A DNA stretch of 64,000 nt from Chrysomallon squamiferum (taxonomy: Eukaryota; Mollusca; Gastropoda; Neomphalida; Peltospiridae), in contig CM022672.1 in the NCBI GenBank assembly GCA_012295275.1, positions 29,240,972-29,304,971 of the forward strand. Reading direction: 5' to 3'. Of the stretch, positions 1 through 21,234 are shown one piece after another (position 1 is the stretch's first letter; each line of letters opens with the position of its first letter). The position numbers and the translations under genes were made by a program. The notes under the pieces are model-generated. The model saw only the letters and a program-made list of their open reading frames with translations, did not search any database and was not told where the DNA came from.

Positions 1-369
1 GAATGTCCATTTCACAGTTTACCAATGGGCGCACTCTACTGTACAACAGTGACCACTGTCCACGAAAGGCACGATAAGGCCAAAAGGGATTTTTGTCACT
101 CTTAAGTTTTGAAAGAAGCTGTTAATATTTTTATGAGTGTTTATATTTTTAGTTTAATTATCAAATTCTACACTATGTGCTATAAAGTCTTCTAACTTAG
201 ATAGTTAGTATATAAACATATAACAAGAAAATAAACAAATTTACAAGAGTAGCCTACAAACAGACCATATTATATAATTTGAACTATCAACTTGTTAGTT
301 TCTCATTTTATAACTTTACACTGAACAATCATCACAGAATAAATAAATAAATAAAAATTTTAAAAAAAA

Positions 370-664
370 GGGGGCAGAAGTTAGCTCAATGGTAGACTGC
401 TGGTCTGAAAAATTAGTGTTCCAGTTAGGCTATTTCTGTCTTCCACAACTGTTTCATGAAAGGTCATGTTACAAAATTTCCTGTCTATAGAAATGTACTT
501 ATAGAAGATGCTTGGCTTCTGTGACAGTAAAAGAGTAACCCATGCATTGTAGCTGCAGGTTTCTTCTTTGATTATCTGTGTCATTCTAAATCATAAATAC
601 AACACTACATAATTATGTTAAAAATGTTATGAGTACGTCGATAAATAAAACATTTCTTCCTTTG
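370..664 (+). repeat. Full-length tRNA-headed SINE, mollusc type
   Basis: The head GTTAGCTCAATGGTAGACTG resembles a tRNA A box and D arm. A core follows containing GGCTATTTCTGTCTTCCA and TTTCCTGTCTATAG. The tail contains GGTTTCTTCTTTG, ATTATCTGTGT, and GAGTACGTCGATAAATAAAA then CATTTCTTCC. From memory this matches, block by block, an abundant element of mollusc genomes. It lies on the strand opposite to EVI5, beyond its last visible exon. Confidence 0.75.
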
Positions 665-1288
665 TTAAACTGTAGGATCTGTATTATGTTAAAGTTTACA
701 TCCAGCAATTTATAAATGATACACATAATAAAAATACAATACAATACTGTATGCACATTATGTGAGAACAAGCCAGATTAAAACCTAATTTTTAAAGTAA
801 TTAGTATCAAGTATCAGTTTAGAACATGAGACTATTTTTGAATAAAAGACTATTTTTTTGAATAACTGATATCAAACATAGAACTGTTTTTAAAATAACT
901 GATATCATGTATCAAAAGTAGTCAAGAGAGATGAGGTCAAAGAAAAGTAATCTGCTTTGACCACTGGTCAATTCTAAGGGAGATAACTGGGGTAAGGACA
1001 GATAAGAAGAGGTAATAAAAAGAAAAATGGAAAGTATGGACTGTTTTTATTACTGTGTAATCACACACAGTTTTACGAGGATAATAAAGATTATTTTCCT
1101 ATTAACAGAATTTTTTTTTAATGTAAAATCTTCAAATATAAATCCTGTGAACTAGTTCAAAGGTAGAGAAAATTAATATAAAATGAAATAAAAATAAAGC
1201 AATATCTTTTCTTTTTTTTTTCCAGGTAATTTCTTTACATTGACCTCTTAAGTCCAGTCTTTGTTAATAATAAAGTCTAACAATAATT

Positions 1289-1445
1289 GAGTGTAATAAT
1301 AAAAGAACAATTTATTAAAGATGTTCAGTCTTTGACTGAAAAAGAAAGTGTAATAATAATATAAGAATTTATCAAAGATGTCCCGTCTTTGACAAAAAAA
1401 AAATTTCACAATAATATAACAATTTATTAGATGTCTAATCTAATG
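1289..1445. repeat. Degenerate tandem repeat, about 58-bp unit, three copies
   Basis: Each unit carries an AATAATA stretch, AACAATTTATTA or AGAATTTATCA, AAGATGT and CAGTCTTTGAC or a close variant (GTCTTTGACTG, GTCTTTGACA, GTCTAATCTA). The last copy is truncated. Confidence 0.6.
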
Positions 1446-1655
1446 ATGATAAGATATCAGATACTCAGTACACATGGATTTAAAAAAAAAAAAAAAATTC
1501 ACAATCGTAAGAAATATATATTTTTAAATGAACAGAAAATAACACAAGCTGATATGATAATTACTCACTTCAGAATGTTATCAAGTGTCTCACACCCAGT
1601 AACCACTAATAATAAAGTATATTAAAAATGTCATACGTCCAGTAGCAGAATAGAC

Positions 1656-1880
1656 AGAAATGTACTTAAAACTATGTACACAGAGACTAATACAGTAAAA
1701 TGTTTGAGATTTGCTCATCAAACTGTAGTATATGTGATATAAAATAACTGTTAATAATAGAATAATGTTGAAATTCTTTTTCAGTAACCAAAGAGAGAGA
1801 AATTTAATTAGGACTAAGTCCACAGAGACTGACACACAGAACTTTGTGAAAGGTTTGAGATTCACAATCAAACAACAAAC
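1656..1880. repeat. Diverged direct duplication, about 141 bp apart
   Basis: Two segments share AGAAATGTACTTAAAACTA / AGAAATTTAATTAGGACTA, then CACAGAGACTAATACAG / CACAGAGACTGACACACAG, then GTTTGAGATT and ATCAAAC. They look like an old tandem duplication. Confidence 0.5.
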
Positions 1881-2066
1881 TGACAAACTATTTGTACAGG
1901 ATTATTTATCCAGTGAGGTACAGTGAAATAAAGGTCAACAGAAAAAACCCAATAAGGCTGAGTAACCAATTTCTTTTTTAACACTTTTCATGAAAATATT
2001 TTAGTTTAAAATCTGTTATCAAAAATCTGAAAATTATTATTTTTATTATTAATTAATTAATTATTA

Positions 2067-2131
<65 letters not shown>

Positions 2132-2426
2132 CTTTTTGGTTGCTGGAAAGGATCACTGATATAATTATGTAAAAATATTTTATTTATGTTTTACTTTCAG
2201 ATAAACCCTATAGACTACTTTCAGTATTTATGGTTTGTACATATATTAAATTAGGATTTTGGACAGATATATATGATTAAGAAACAAATAGATAATAAAA
2301 AGTTGGTGGGTATTAGGTGTTATAATGTGCCTATTTGTTTTACACAATCTGTAACAAATTGTGTCATTCTCTCTATTTCTTTTAAGCCTCATAATAATAC
2401 TTTCAACTAATTTGTGAAGCAAAGTT

Positions 2427-2473
<47 letters not shown>

Positions 2474-2602
2474 AATAATAATAATAAACAGATCCATTAA
2501 TAAGGTTTGATCCAGTGGACCATGAGACATGAATTAATTTTTCAAAGGATTAAGCAGAAGCCTGTTAAAGCAAGAAGATAAAACAAAACAAAAGTAACTT
2601 AC

Positions 2603-8977
<6,375 letters not shown>

Positions 8978-8980
<3 letters not shown>

Positions 8981-9046
8981 GGAAACCGCTGAGTGGAGTC
9001 CTTGAATGGGTGGCCTTAGCCATCGACTACATGTATTTGAGAAAGA
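8978..9046 (-). promoter_or_regulatory. 5' leader of first EVI5 coding exon with two upstream ATGs
   Basis: The exon begins after a TTTTCAG acceptor at 9047-9053. Before the in-frame Met at 8980 there are two out-of-frame ATGs. One is followed at once by TAG, making a start-stop element. The other opens 18 codons and ends past the main ATG, overlapping it. If this is untranslated leader, these could lower initiation at the main start. There is no stop in the main frame within this stretch, so an upstream coding exon could instead read through it. Confidence 0.4.
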
Positions 9047-9720
9047 CTGAAAACCAATTTCAGATGATAACATTAATAACAGAATTGATGGTTTCATCTA
9101 TTCTTAAATATTCTCTCTATTAATACTTTAAAAATAAGAAGGAAAGTAAAAGAACTCCATATTTATCATGTTATATGTAATTAAAAGAAATTGATATAGA
9201 ACATGAAATATAAAGACTAAAAGAAACTTCAAGTCTCTCTGGAAACTGATTTTAATGGGAGAGTAGTTCAGTGGGAATACTGCAGAGGCTGAACCTGTGA
9301 ACATGCAAGGTATAACAAAATAAACTGTTTCTATCTGACAAGCTGTACAAATATCAGGGTGAAGTGTCACTTCTGAAAAGGATCAGCAGGATATCCACTA
9401 ATGTAGGTGTCAGATCCTGTAAACTACTGAAACTCTCTAGACTCTCATTGTAAAGTCCAGACACTGCCAATTTTATTACTGGTCAAATTACTGGGTCCCT
9501 GAAATATTAACTGGCTATGAGCTTATGGAGAAAGAAAATGTTCCCCTGAACAATGCACTTAATAAATCTTATTTTATTTGACAGTGAACATTTGATTAAG
9601 GACCATGCAGATAACAAGATCAGCTTGTGCTGTCAATTCACAGTCTATTCTTTACTGTTAACAGCTTCTACAGGTATTTTATACGCACCATCCCCACAGA
9701 CACAACAGAAATTCATAGTA

Positions 9721-9805
9721 TTTTAAACTGAAATTCAAAGACAATATTTAGATATTTGTACATAGATTTAGTGGACATCCTACATGCCATTTTCTTTACC
9801 TCTCA

Positions 9806-9814
<9 letters not shown>
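9721..9814. repeat. Interspersed repeat, copy 1 of 2
   Basis: The copy carries GAAATTCAAAGACAAT, ATATTTGTACATAG and CTCAGAATATATAT. The second copy, at 33241-33328, is collinear and about 80% identical by eye. The family is unidentified. Confidence 0.75.
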
Positions 9815-9847
<33 letters not shown>

Positions 9848-10663
9848 CACAATACAGCTGAAGTGGAATCTATTGAAAAATGCTACCAGTTTTTGTTTCA
9901 ACCTGATACATTCCACTGCCTTTGTTACATCAGTTGTTGAGCAGAGAGAAAACCTCAGTGAGACAAGTAAAAGGGAATGATCCAGTGACACATGACACTG
10001 AGTGGGTAGTCTACAACTACTCAATGAACTTTGAGACATCTTGCAAAGTGTGGTGAATTAAGATGTAAGACAGATAAACAGCAGCAGCAGACTGTGTTTA
10101 TGCACAGTGTTGAATGAAGACAGTAATTGTGATGTACAGTGACTGATGAAACACACACAACAGATCACTCAATCGATTTAAATGTTTTTAGTCCAACATC
10201 ATGGAAACATGGAAGCAGCTGTCTCCCCAATAATTTAACACTGACAATAACATATGAAGGATTTTTTATTTGTATTGCAAAAATAGTCCAGATCCAAAAT
10301 CAGTTTTGTCATTATAGATCAGTATTAGATTTTCTATAGATCTACATAATTAATGTTCTTATCCGATATCCCTTCCATGATGTGCTCATTAGTCACTGAT
10401 AAATTACCTTCTTTCTTTTTACATCAACCTTAATTTATATAAAACAGCAACAACATATTAATCAGACTGTCCAGAAGCCATGAAAATCATTTTTGCAGTA
10501 TTTGTATTTAAACATTTTCAAGGGTGAGCATGCCTCTACACCTCCTTGAAATCAGCATCATTAGTCCACCATCCTAATGTCACAATCATTCCAGTCACCC
10601 TCAGATAACACTGACGATAACATTTCAGAATGTATCGTATGTTAACACTGGACTGTTCCAAAA

Positions 10664-10790
10664 CATGTCAGACTGTACTCCATGTTAATGTAACATTTCA
10701 TAATGATCCAAACACGTCAGACTGTACTCCATGTTAATGTAACATTTCATAATGATCCAAACACATTTCTGACTGCATCTCACACTAACA
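10664..10790. repeat. Short tandem repeat of about 49 bp, two and a half copies
   Basis: Two nearly identical copies of GTCAGACTGTACTCCATGTT followed by AATGTAACATTTCATAATGA lie 49 bp apart; a third, decayed part follows (CTGACTGCATCTCACACTAA). Confidence 0.85.
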
Positions 10791-11709
10791 TCACATTTAG
10801 TATAACCCAAAAATATTTCATATGCATTTCACATTCCAACAGTATTTCAAATTAATTATCTCATGTATATTAATGCAATTCATACTGACCACAACATTTC
10901 AGATATCAATAACTTTGAAAATATCCCACTTAACGCATTTCTCACTATACTTCTAATGTCTCACACAGTGTCTCACAATAATCATATTCAAACTAACCAC
11001 ACACTTCAGACAATCTCTAGATGACATTTATTATTATGATGATGATTATTATTATTATTATTATTGTGTGCTGTTTTAAAACCCCCAGACTATAACCACA
11101 TAGTTAACAGTTAATAGCTGGAAAGGAAACAACTGCAGGTAACTGTTATGGAGTATTTCCTACAGGTTTTTCATCTCAGGGGGTTACTCCCACTGTGCTA
11201 ACTACAGATAGTTTCAAGTATTTAACAAAAATAACAATAACAGTTATAAATATAATTTTACTTTTTTTATAAACATTTACTGTGTACCAATTACAGTCAA
11301 TAAAAAAAAAAAAAATATATATATATATATATAAATAATAATAAAAAATAAAAAATAAAGATAAATAAATGAAATAAAATGAATTGAAATAAAATGAATT
11401 AAAATAAAATGAAATAAAATAAAATGAAATAAAAAGAAGAAACTAAAAAGAAACAGTTCTGATTCTGGTTGTTTAAACACTGTATTTTTAAATTTTTACT
11501 GTTTTAATTTTATTATTATTATTATTTTAATTTAAATGTTTTAGTCATTTTTTGTTAAATTTTACTCACAGGCATCACAAGTAAAATCTTAAGAACATTT
11601 CATATATATAAGTGTCCTGATACACACACACTTTTTCTTTCTAATTGAGATTTGTTTTATTTCTTTTTGAGGCCGTGCATTAACAACTTTTAGAAATAAT
11701 ATAGCATAA

Positions 11710-11743
<34 letters not shown>

Positions 11744-12629
11744 GTATTTTTCCTTTTAAAGATTCTTTATATTAATAATAATAATAATAAAGTAATACAA
11801 TGATAGTAAAAAAAAATCCTTATTCAGATTTAAAAATAACTGAAGTGAAAATTCCTCTACTGAATAATAAATATATCACACTTACAAATCCAGTGTAGAT
11901 GTAATACGGTTGTGACTATATGAGGTAAGCCACACAGATATCCGTGGCCAGTAATTGTGTGAACACAATAAGAAAACTGTGCAAACACAAGAAAATAAAG
12001 GAACAGGTTTTTTTCTTTTAAACAGCAACTTCAATTTACCTGTAAAAACATCTTGGCAGGAGAGTATTTTAAACTAGTGTCGTTACAGAAAATGTACAGT
12101 CACGTTTTCATAACACACTAATGAAAAAAACAAAGATAAAAGAAGAAGAAAAAATAATAATAATAAAAATAAACAGTAAAAAGAAAGGAATTTTTTTACT
12201 TTTTGTAATAATGCTAGTATTTAAAAATTATTTTCTACTGTACACAGTAATGATTCTAAAAATCTTAATACAGTAATGAAAAGAATTAAAATGAAATAAA
12301 TAATAATAAAAAAACAAAAAAATAAAGACTTTTATAAATAAAGTGTTAAGTACCACAACTGGTACAAATTATTTAGTTATTTGAATTAAAGAAAATAAAA
12401 GTATGAATGATTTATTTTTATCAGTTTAACAAGACAGGTATCTAAACGTTTATATGTCAAACATTCAAGTCATTTTCTTTTATCTTTTTTTTTTTTAAGG
12501 TTGTTATTATTATGTTGTTTTTTTTCAATATAAAATAATAATGATATAAAATGACTTCTAAGGAAAGTTACTGCCAAAGTAGTAAAAGTTTCCACAAGAT
12601 TAGTTGATACCGAGCCTGTCTACTGGACA

Positions 12630-13765
12630 GATACAACATGACAATACTTCAGATTATAACTCAACATGCTGAAAACAGTCTGAATTCTGACAGCTGATAA
12701 TGTACTGACAAGGTGACATGATACATCATCATACATTCTGTTGTAACTCAATATACAGGCCTGCTGATGAAACAGTCACAGTGGGTAACAAGGAAGTCAA
12801 AATACTGACTACTATTAATATAGTCATGAATTTATGTGATATATCAGATATTCTGTTATAACTATGTATTCCGTGACTGCTCAAAAAGTCACTAGTGACA
12901 CAGAGAAAGTCTGAATTTTGACAACTGTTTATGAATTCATGATGTTATGTGATATATCGGGTATTTCTGTTATAACTATGTATTCTGTGACTTGAGAAAA
13001 AGTCACTAGTGACACAGAATTTTGACAGCTGTTTATGAATTCATGATGTTATATTATATAAATCACAGATTTTGTTATAACTCGGTCAAAATTGTGACAA
13101 ATATTTTTGTATTATTAATGAGTTATATGATCATCACTGTATCAAAGATTCTCTAATAAACTGCGACTGCTATTGGAAAGAAGAAGTTAAAACCATGACT
13201 ACTTTTGATGTATTCGATAGTGACTATGGGCATCAAAAAAAGTCAAAATAGATTGGATGATATGACGTATCAAAGATCTTGTTACAATCAATAAATTGTG
13301 ACTTCTGAAACACTCATTTTGGATTAACAGGAAGCCAAAATTGTGATAACTATTTATTAATGAGGTTATATGATGTATCAAAGATTCTCCAATATATTGT
13401 GACTTTTTAAACAGTCACTATGGTATCAAAGAAGACAGAATTGTGACAGGTTATGTGATATATCAAATATTTTATTTAATATACTGTTAATCCTGAAACA
13501 GTGACCATGAGAAAGACAAAATCACTATTAATGCATTCATGAATGTTTATGATATATCAAAGATTTTGTTTTAATTCAATATAATATTGTGACTCTTGAA
13601 ATAGTCACTATGGGAACAAAGAAGTGAAAATTGTAACAAGTGTTAATATATTTACATGATGTTTCAGTCACTCTGTTATAACTCAATTTTCTTGTACTGC
13701 TGGTGTTGTCACATAAGGTAACAAGTAAATCAAAACTGTGACATGGTATTCAGGATGTTATTTCT
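12630..13765. repeat. Degenerate satellite-like array, about 120-bp unit, about nine copies
   Basis: Repeated blocks occur in fixed order: TTATGTGATATATCA, AGATTCTGTTATAACT, ATTGTGACT, GAAACAGTCACTATGG, AACAAGGAAGTCAAAAT, TGTGACAACTATTAATG, TTCATGATG. Two copies contain the palindrome GTCACTAGTGAC. Copies vary in length and identity, so the array is old. Confidence 0.8.
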
Positions 13766-16309
13766 TCTTCTTCTGTTTTTTTTTTCAAGACAGTAACTGA
13801 AAAGGATTATTATTATTATTATTTTTATGAAGTTGCAAATTCAGATGAGTTTTCAAATAAATAAAATAAAATACTCAAGGCAGGAAAGTATTCTAAATAT
13901 TTTTCTATTAAAGGTAACAGGTGGTGAGTGAATCATACATTTTTGAACGATAATATACGTGTAAGTTTTCTAAAACTGTACAAATACAAATTGCAGAATA
14001 CATCATTTACTGAAGACAGAATATAAAATAGTCAGCTGGATACATGCCAACTTGAACTTGTAAAGTCAACTTTAAAATTCAGCCATTTCACCAGACTATA
14101 AAATGTGTATGTAGCCAACTTTGCATTTCCATGTAAATAAATATATTAAAAAATTGACACTAATTCATTCATGCATGTATTTCTGTATGTTTATTACAAG
14201 TGTAAATATATGCATAACAGTGCTTTTATGTACAGAATTCTTTCATGCTATATGTGTGTGTGTATACATGTATGTATGTTTCTCAGTGTGTGTGTGTGTG
14301 GAATAAAAATCAGTTACTGCTACAGCTAAAGAAAGTGGATGTAATTACATACACTGATAACAATAACCTGATTTAATAAACAACTGTAGCAGAGTAATAT
14401 ATTTTAATTATACAAGCATAACAGTCACTGAAAATAATGACATACAGAGAACATAATTAAACTTGTGACCTTTAGTGCAAACATCCACACACACAGAGAT
14501 TCATTCATGTATATATGTAGATATACAAGGAATAGAAAAGGTATGTAGATCTATCAAATAATTAAAAAAAATAAAATATAAATTAAAACAAATTATGATG
14601 TAAAATAATGAATATGGATACTAGTATACACACAAAACAACATCCTTAACCACAAAATAAACATAAATAAGAAAAAGATAGTATAATAATAACAATAATA
14701 ATAGTATCATCATCACCATCCTATTGCAAAATTAATAAACATTTTAATGTTGGCTAATGTTTGTTTACTTGTAAGATACTGAAAGTAACAAACACAGGGT
14801 TTAAAGAAAACATACAACTTCTGTAAACAAAGTACTCGAAAAAATTAATTTGTTAAAACTCATTTTTCTTGTATTTAATTTACTTGAATCTGCAGCTTTT
14901 GTCCATGTGACAAGATGTCAAATTTCAATTTTATAATGTTATTGTCTTTCACTTTTTCAAAATTTAATTATATATTTATTTATTAAATATTTATATATTT
15001 AAACATTTATTCTAAACAGACACAAATATTTCAAAAAATACTTTGATAAATAATTTAATTATTTACAAGGTACGAGGTATTTTCAATATATACAAACGCA
15101 ACTAACAGCAAAGGTAACTTAAGTCATCATCATTCCTGATTTGTTCTTATCAGAACTACAAAACCAATGAAGGTCAAAAGAACATAGATTTTGTTATTTT
15201 AACCAGGAGACTAATTTGTAAGACTAAGAGCCACAAAAAACAATATACAAAACACATTTAACAGTGCTAATGCCAAGGATATCATTTTATCTGAACAAAA
15301 AATCTGAAATCAATAAGGGATGGTTTGTATGTGTCTGTGTCTGTGTGTATGTAGACATATACATATATACATACATATATATGTGTGTGTGTGTGTGTAT
15401 GCATATGAAACACATACTTCATTAATTATGTGATGTGTGTGTGTGTGTGTGTGTGTGCGCGTGCATGCATGTGTTCTGTAAATATATGCTTTAACACATT
15501 TATAATACACTGGTATAAAACATATGAGGGAAGGAATACACTATTAATTATTTATAAACACACACACACAAAAGGAATGGACATTCTTTAAAAATACTTT
15601 ACAGTTCCCAGTAATTATTTTCTTGTTTTTAAACTGTCAACATTAATAACAAAGTGTAACACTTCACTTATACAGTTAATTGAGTTGTGATGACATCACC
15701 TACAATGCAGGCCTGTAGCTGATGTTTTTTTGTTGTTGCTGTTGTTTTTATAACCTAAAAATAAGTTCACAGCTGTGTGGTCCATGATGATGTCACCAGT
15801 GTAGAAAATGGCAGTGTTAGGATGTATTTTTAATTTATTTTTTCATTGTTATATTTTGTTATTTATTTTATTTGTGACATGAAAAAACAAGCTACAAAAT
15901 ATGTTTCTTTATATCACAAAAGTCCACTTTAAGAAACTGTTTTGATTTTGTTGGATATATTAATACAATTCAAGTATTCCTTTGATGTAACGTTCACATA
16001 CCTTTATACATTTTATTCCTACCATTGTTTAATTTGTTACTTTCGACCATAATAATAAAGTATAAAAAGATAAATAGATAACCATGTCCTTCTACTTGAG
16101 TTATTGCATACAGAAAAATGTAAAAATATGTTTAGAGTCCAAATTTATCGACTTTAATGTAGTGACATCTGATCAATCTTTGCTGATAATTAAGTATTAC
16201 ATTCTTGTAAGGATACATTAAGCTGACATTTTAAATTATTTATCGTGACATTTGTTTTCAAACTGGAAAATGAAAAAATATATCAACAGACTGTCTTGTA
16301 ATCACGGCA

Positions 16310-16325
16310 AAGCTACATGTAGCTT
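16310..16325. repeat. Perfect 16-bp palindrome
   Basis: AAGCTACATGTAGCTT is self-complementary over all 16 bases. It lies in a short, less AT-rich stretch (16300-16470) without an open frame. Confidence 0.8.
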
Positions 16326-17658
16326 GGTTTATTAAGATTTTAGTACTGCATAGCATGTCAGCGAGGTTTCCCTGTCACCATACGTTAGATTTAAACTTGC
16401 CGGGGGCTGAAATTACTTACACACCAAAGTGTTATTGATCAACAGACGTCTGGCAGCGTCAAGTTAATATCTTACAGTAGTTTTTATCAGAGACACTTAA
16501 TGTGAAAATATTTAATATGAATCAGTAACAGTGACTATGATGATGATGTTAATATTATGAAAATAATTATAATAATACAGTATAAGGTAATAATTCCACC
16601 ACGCACATAAATACTTATAAGCACACAGGAATGCATGTGTCGTGTGTGTGTGTGTGCGTGCGTGCTGGAAGTTAAATTAAAAATTATACATGTACAAATT
16701 AATTTTTAACAATTCCCAGCACACTCATGTAACTTACATACCTGTATGTTTATATGTATTTTTAAAATGAAGAAATATATTAAATGTATGTCATGCATAT
16801 TATTCAATCTCATTCCTGATTCAAAAAGCTATATATATCTGAAATTATATGTCCATTAACATTAATGTGTTGAGAAGTCAATTGTATAAATACTCTTATT
16901 TCCAACAAAGAATGCACCTGTAACATATTTAAATTTTTTTTTAAATTAACCAATATTTTGCTGACATATTATGACTAATGACAGTAATAGATCGGGGCAA
17001 ATTATAACATGTTAGAATGAAACTATTTGAATGTTTAATTAGGAATGGAAGTTGTAACACTTATTACTGCTCATGTGTACATGTGTGCTGATACAACTGT
17101 TTGAATAGGTACAGGAAATATGCAGAGCATTTGAGCTGAGAGAGAGGAAACTGGCAGATTTGTTAACATGTCAAAACCACTGTGTTGACAACTGAAACAT
17201 CAGATGACATGATTAGGTTCCATTAAAAATACTTAATTTGTGAACATGCAATACAAGCTGACAAAATATGTTTTGTGAAACGTAAGTGTTTAATTTATAA
17301 AATACACAGACCAATGTGAATTCAGTGATACAGAATGACACATTTCAAACAAACACATGCATGAAATACATTCAAACTCACATTCCCAAACACACACAAA
17401 CACACGTATATACATATATATATAGTAGATGGAACAATCATCTTTAACCTTGCTATAAACAATTACTCTGGATACCAAACATAATAAAAGCAGTAAATGT
17501 ATAGTGCAGTATTTTTTGCACAGAGTATCATCATAAATAATAAATGTTTATTAGTGCAATACAGCCAGTGATCACCAGTTGTTACACTTTACAACAGAAC
17601 ATTAAATTGATATGAATAACAAAGCAATCGTTTGATGATACAGCATTATAAAATTAGC

Positions 17659-17694
<36 letters not shown>

Positions 17695-18119
17695 AATATG
17701 CATACTGTTTACCAAAGCACATGTAGATACAAATTCATAATGCATGCAAACAGAGAGAGAGAGAGATACAAACTGACACATTTATAACTGTGTTTATGTG
17801 CATGTACAAAAACACATCTGCATGCACATACATATTTTATAATGATAAAATAAAACAACTACAGATTACAGTGTCAGACAGCAACAGCATTCACAACTAC
17901 ACTGTCAGATACAACAACTTCCACAAGAAATGCTGCTATCAGGTTAAATCAAGTCTACAGAACTGACAAATTAGTACTGGCAACTTCATTTTAAAACCTT
18001 CTCTGGAGAAAAACAGGTTTTGACAGCAATCAATACACAGACTGAGGTGCTGTTAATGACAGTCACCAATACACTGCGGGTCCTGCTTATATTTAAAATA
18101 TTGTCAAAGTAATGATGAC

Positions 18120-18480
18120 AGTATGTCTCTAATATTCTCCATGTATGGTTTATGAAACACGGTCAACTGATTATTACATTACTGATATATAGTACAGCCA
18201 GTAGATCCAGTTTTTAAAAATAATGATGATGATGACTCTATGGTAACTAATAAATTTGTATGTCCAGTATTTTAAAAATGGTAAAAATAATGATATTGTG
18301 GTCACTAATAATGATGTGTATATTCAGTTTATAAAACATGGCCTACAATTAAAATTAAAGAAGTTAGGTCATTAATATACATGTCCAGTTTATAAACTTA
18401 AAACATGGCAAAAATGAATATCAACAAAGAGACATTAATAACACCTGACAGAGTGGTCATTAAGATGCATCCAGTTTACT
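18120..18480. repeat. Degenerate tandem repeat, about five copies
   Basis: A cassette of GGTCACTAATA, a short spacer with GTATGTCCAGT, TTATAAAACATGG and an AAATAATGAT-like stretch recurs about every 75-100 bp. Each copy is heavily diverged. Confidence 0.55.
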
Positions 18481-19470
18481 TCATATCAATAAAATCAATC
18501 AGACAATCAATTTATAAACATAAAAGTATGTTATAAAAATAGAAGATTTATAATATACCTCAACTCATTACAATATTAATATCATTAATATCACTGTTAA
18601 ATATAATAAATAACATAAATAATGATATAAATGAAGAAAACGGCATTCTTAAAAATGTTTTGGGTTCCAACATCTGCAGAGGAAACATCATAGGCACAAC
18701 CATATTTGCATGATCACCAGATACTTCATGGAATAGGGTCAGCTTATATTAATTATGTTTTTCTGTTGTGTTAACTTTTAAACTAGAAATTCCATGTCAA
18801 AATAAAATTAAAAAACAAAAAGTGGAAGTTTAGCTCAGCAGCAGCCAAATGTTCAAAGCTTTTGAGTTTTTTGGTACAAGTGATTCAAGTAAACAGGTAT
18901 GATTAGCCACAACACAGAAGTAATGGCAACGTCCATGAAAACTTGATCAAAATTATGGTGCCCATACAACATTTCTGATTAAAACAAAAAGGAAAACTTG
19001 CTGTGCCACAAACAAATTAAAACTTGAAACCTTTATTAATGTGTATGTATGTTTGTGCATGTATGTATGTGTTTGTGTGTGTGTGTGTGTGTGTAAATAA
19101 GTAAAATAAAAATGTAAGTTTCTAAGAAATAAAATAAGAATAAATAAAAAAGACTTTAAGTCAATTAACTATACAATCATAATTTTTTTTTTATTGAGTC
19201 AGAAATCCCACTGACCTCTTTACGTTCAAATAACCTATTTTCTTTGCACTTAAACAATAATAAATAAATATTGGATAATGGACAAACAATAAAAAAATAG
19301 AAATAAATTATAAATAATAGCGATAGATAAAAAGCATTCCTGTTGTTTAATGACTTAGACAAAATGGCTGTATTAGAAATCTATAAATATATTTATAGTG
19401 CAATGCAATCTGGCAAAATGAGTCATGGTTAAAATTCAACCTGTTGCTTCAGTTACTAACAGTATTTGAA

Positions 19471-19519
<49 letters not shown>

Positions 19520-19973
19520 GATAATAATAATAAGATAATAATGATAATGATAATAATAAAAATAATAAAGATAATAATGATAATAACAATAATAGTAATA
19601 TAATAATAATAATCAACCACTGCTCTAAAAAATGTTGATTAGATTAAATTAACCAAAAATGTTGAAATTGTGATTGAATTAAATTGTGTCATTATCATAG
19701 TTTAGAGGGCAATGACCTGAGAATGACCCAGTGTAATTTAATCAATGTTGAACTGTTATCTGTATAAGATTATACATACATAATATTACATACTTGACAT
19801 ACATACTTGACATCAAAATTAACTGATACCTGTAAATCTAGATAGATCTATACACAGTGCATGTTGTATGTGTGCATAGATACACACACACCTTTAAATA
19901 CATACACACATATTACATAGATACATACATACATATGCATGCACTCACTCACTCACTCACTCACTCACTCACG

Positions 19974-20022
<49 letters not shown>

Positions 20023-20594
20023 ACACACACATCCTGCAATGTTAATAAAGATGACTAGATAATGTTAATGACCAAAAATACAGGTTTTTGGCTGAACACT
20101 TTTTACTTAAGTCAAATGACAAATGCAGTTCAGCTAAGTCTCACTGCACCTTAGCATTTTCCCTTCACAAGATAAATCATAGAGCTGTCTCTTAATACAG
20201 CAACCAGTTTTCCTATCTATCTATCCATACATACACACAGCATATACTTAAAGATCTAAATACATACATACATACATATATACATATGTATTTAATATTG
20301 AAGTGTTAATTAGAAATTAATTTTTTATAATATTTTTAAAAACCACTCACACACATTGATAAAATGTCTCAGTATCATAGACCCATTGCATGTTCTGTTC
20401 CATTATATTGATTATCAAATACCATGGTATTTAATTTACTACATGATAAATAGTGTAAAATAATAATAATAATAAAAAAATGATTTTTTGCAGGTAATCA
20501 ATAAGTACAGCAGAGCAATTGATTTTTTGTCTCATCAGTTAGATATAAATAAAATTCTTTGAAAAAAGTTTAAAAAAAAAGAAAAAAAAGAAGA

Positions 20595-20633
<39 letters not shown>

Positions 20634-21234
20634 AATAACAATAACAATAACAATAACAATAACTATAACAGTAACAATATTAAAATAATATTTATGAATT
20701 AATCAAAAATTAAAACAAACTTAAAAATAATAATAAATATATGAATAATAAAAACAGGATGATCATAACTAATATCAGTGTTAAACTGGATGTTGGTATC
20801 TTTAATTTAAACATTAAACATCTTTAAGACTGTGCAGTTCTTACTGATTTTATTTTATGAATTATTTCTTCTGAGCTTTCTTTTTTCATTTTTTTCCTCT
20901 TTTTTTTAAAAGAATTGTTGGGTTTCTTAAGAGTAAAACTAAATTCTGATTTCATATCTCAGTACTATAAAGAAAAAATATTACTCTCACAAACAAGAAA
21001 TAATTTAACCAGTACAATATCAGTGTACTTACAGCTTCAGAATCATACTTCATATTCAGGCAAGAAATCTGATCACATGGTAAAGGTCAGTATATCACTA
21101 TAATGTATGAAAAACACTTGTATTTAAGCTGATTCATACAAATTATATCATGCACATGAACTTGCGCCTCAAATTCTCTACTTGGACGTGTGATACATGA
21201 ACCAGACTGATTTATGATCTGCCAATGTCAGACG

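Larger units (their letters stand above)
1..2602. other. Downstream part or next intron of EVI5, no exon recognised
   Basis: The stretch contains the SINE at 370-664, an AAGGGAGATAACT motif at 976-988, short degenerate tandem repeats at about 1289-1445 and 1656-1880, an ATT microsatellite at about 2056-2132 and an AC microsatellite at about 2429-2470. I found no minus-strand segment resembling the EVI5 coiled coil, so the next exon is probably off the left edge. Confidence 0.6.

Noticed and set aside
370-445. Working tRNA gene
   Set aside because: Only the A-box side resembles a tRNA; the acceptor and T arms do not pair, and the sequence continues into a SINE body.
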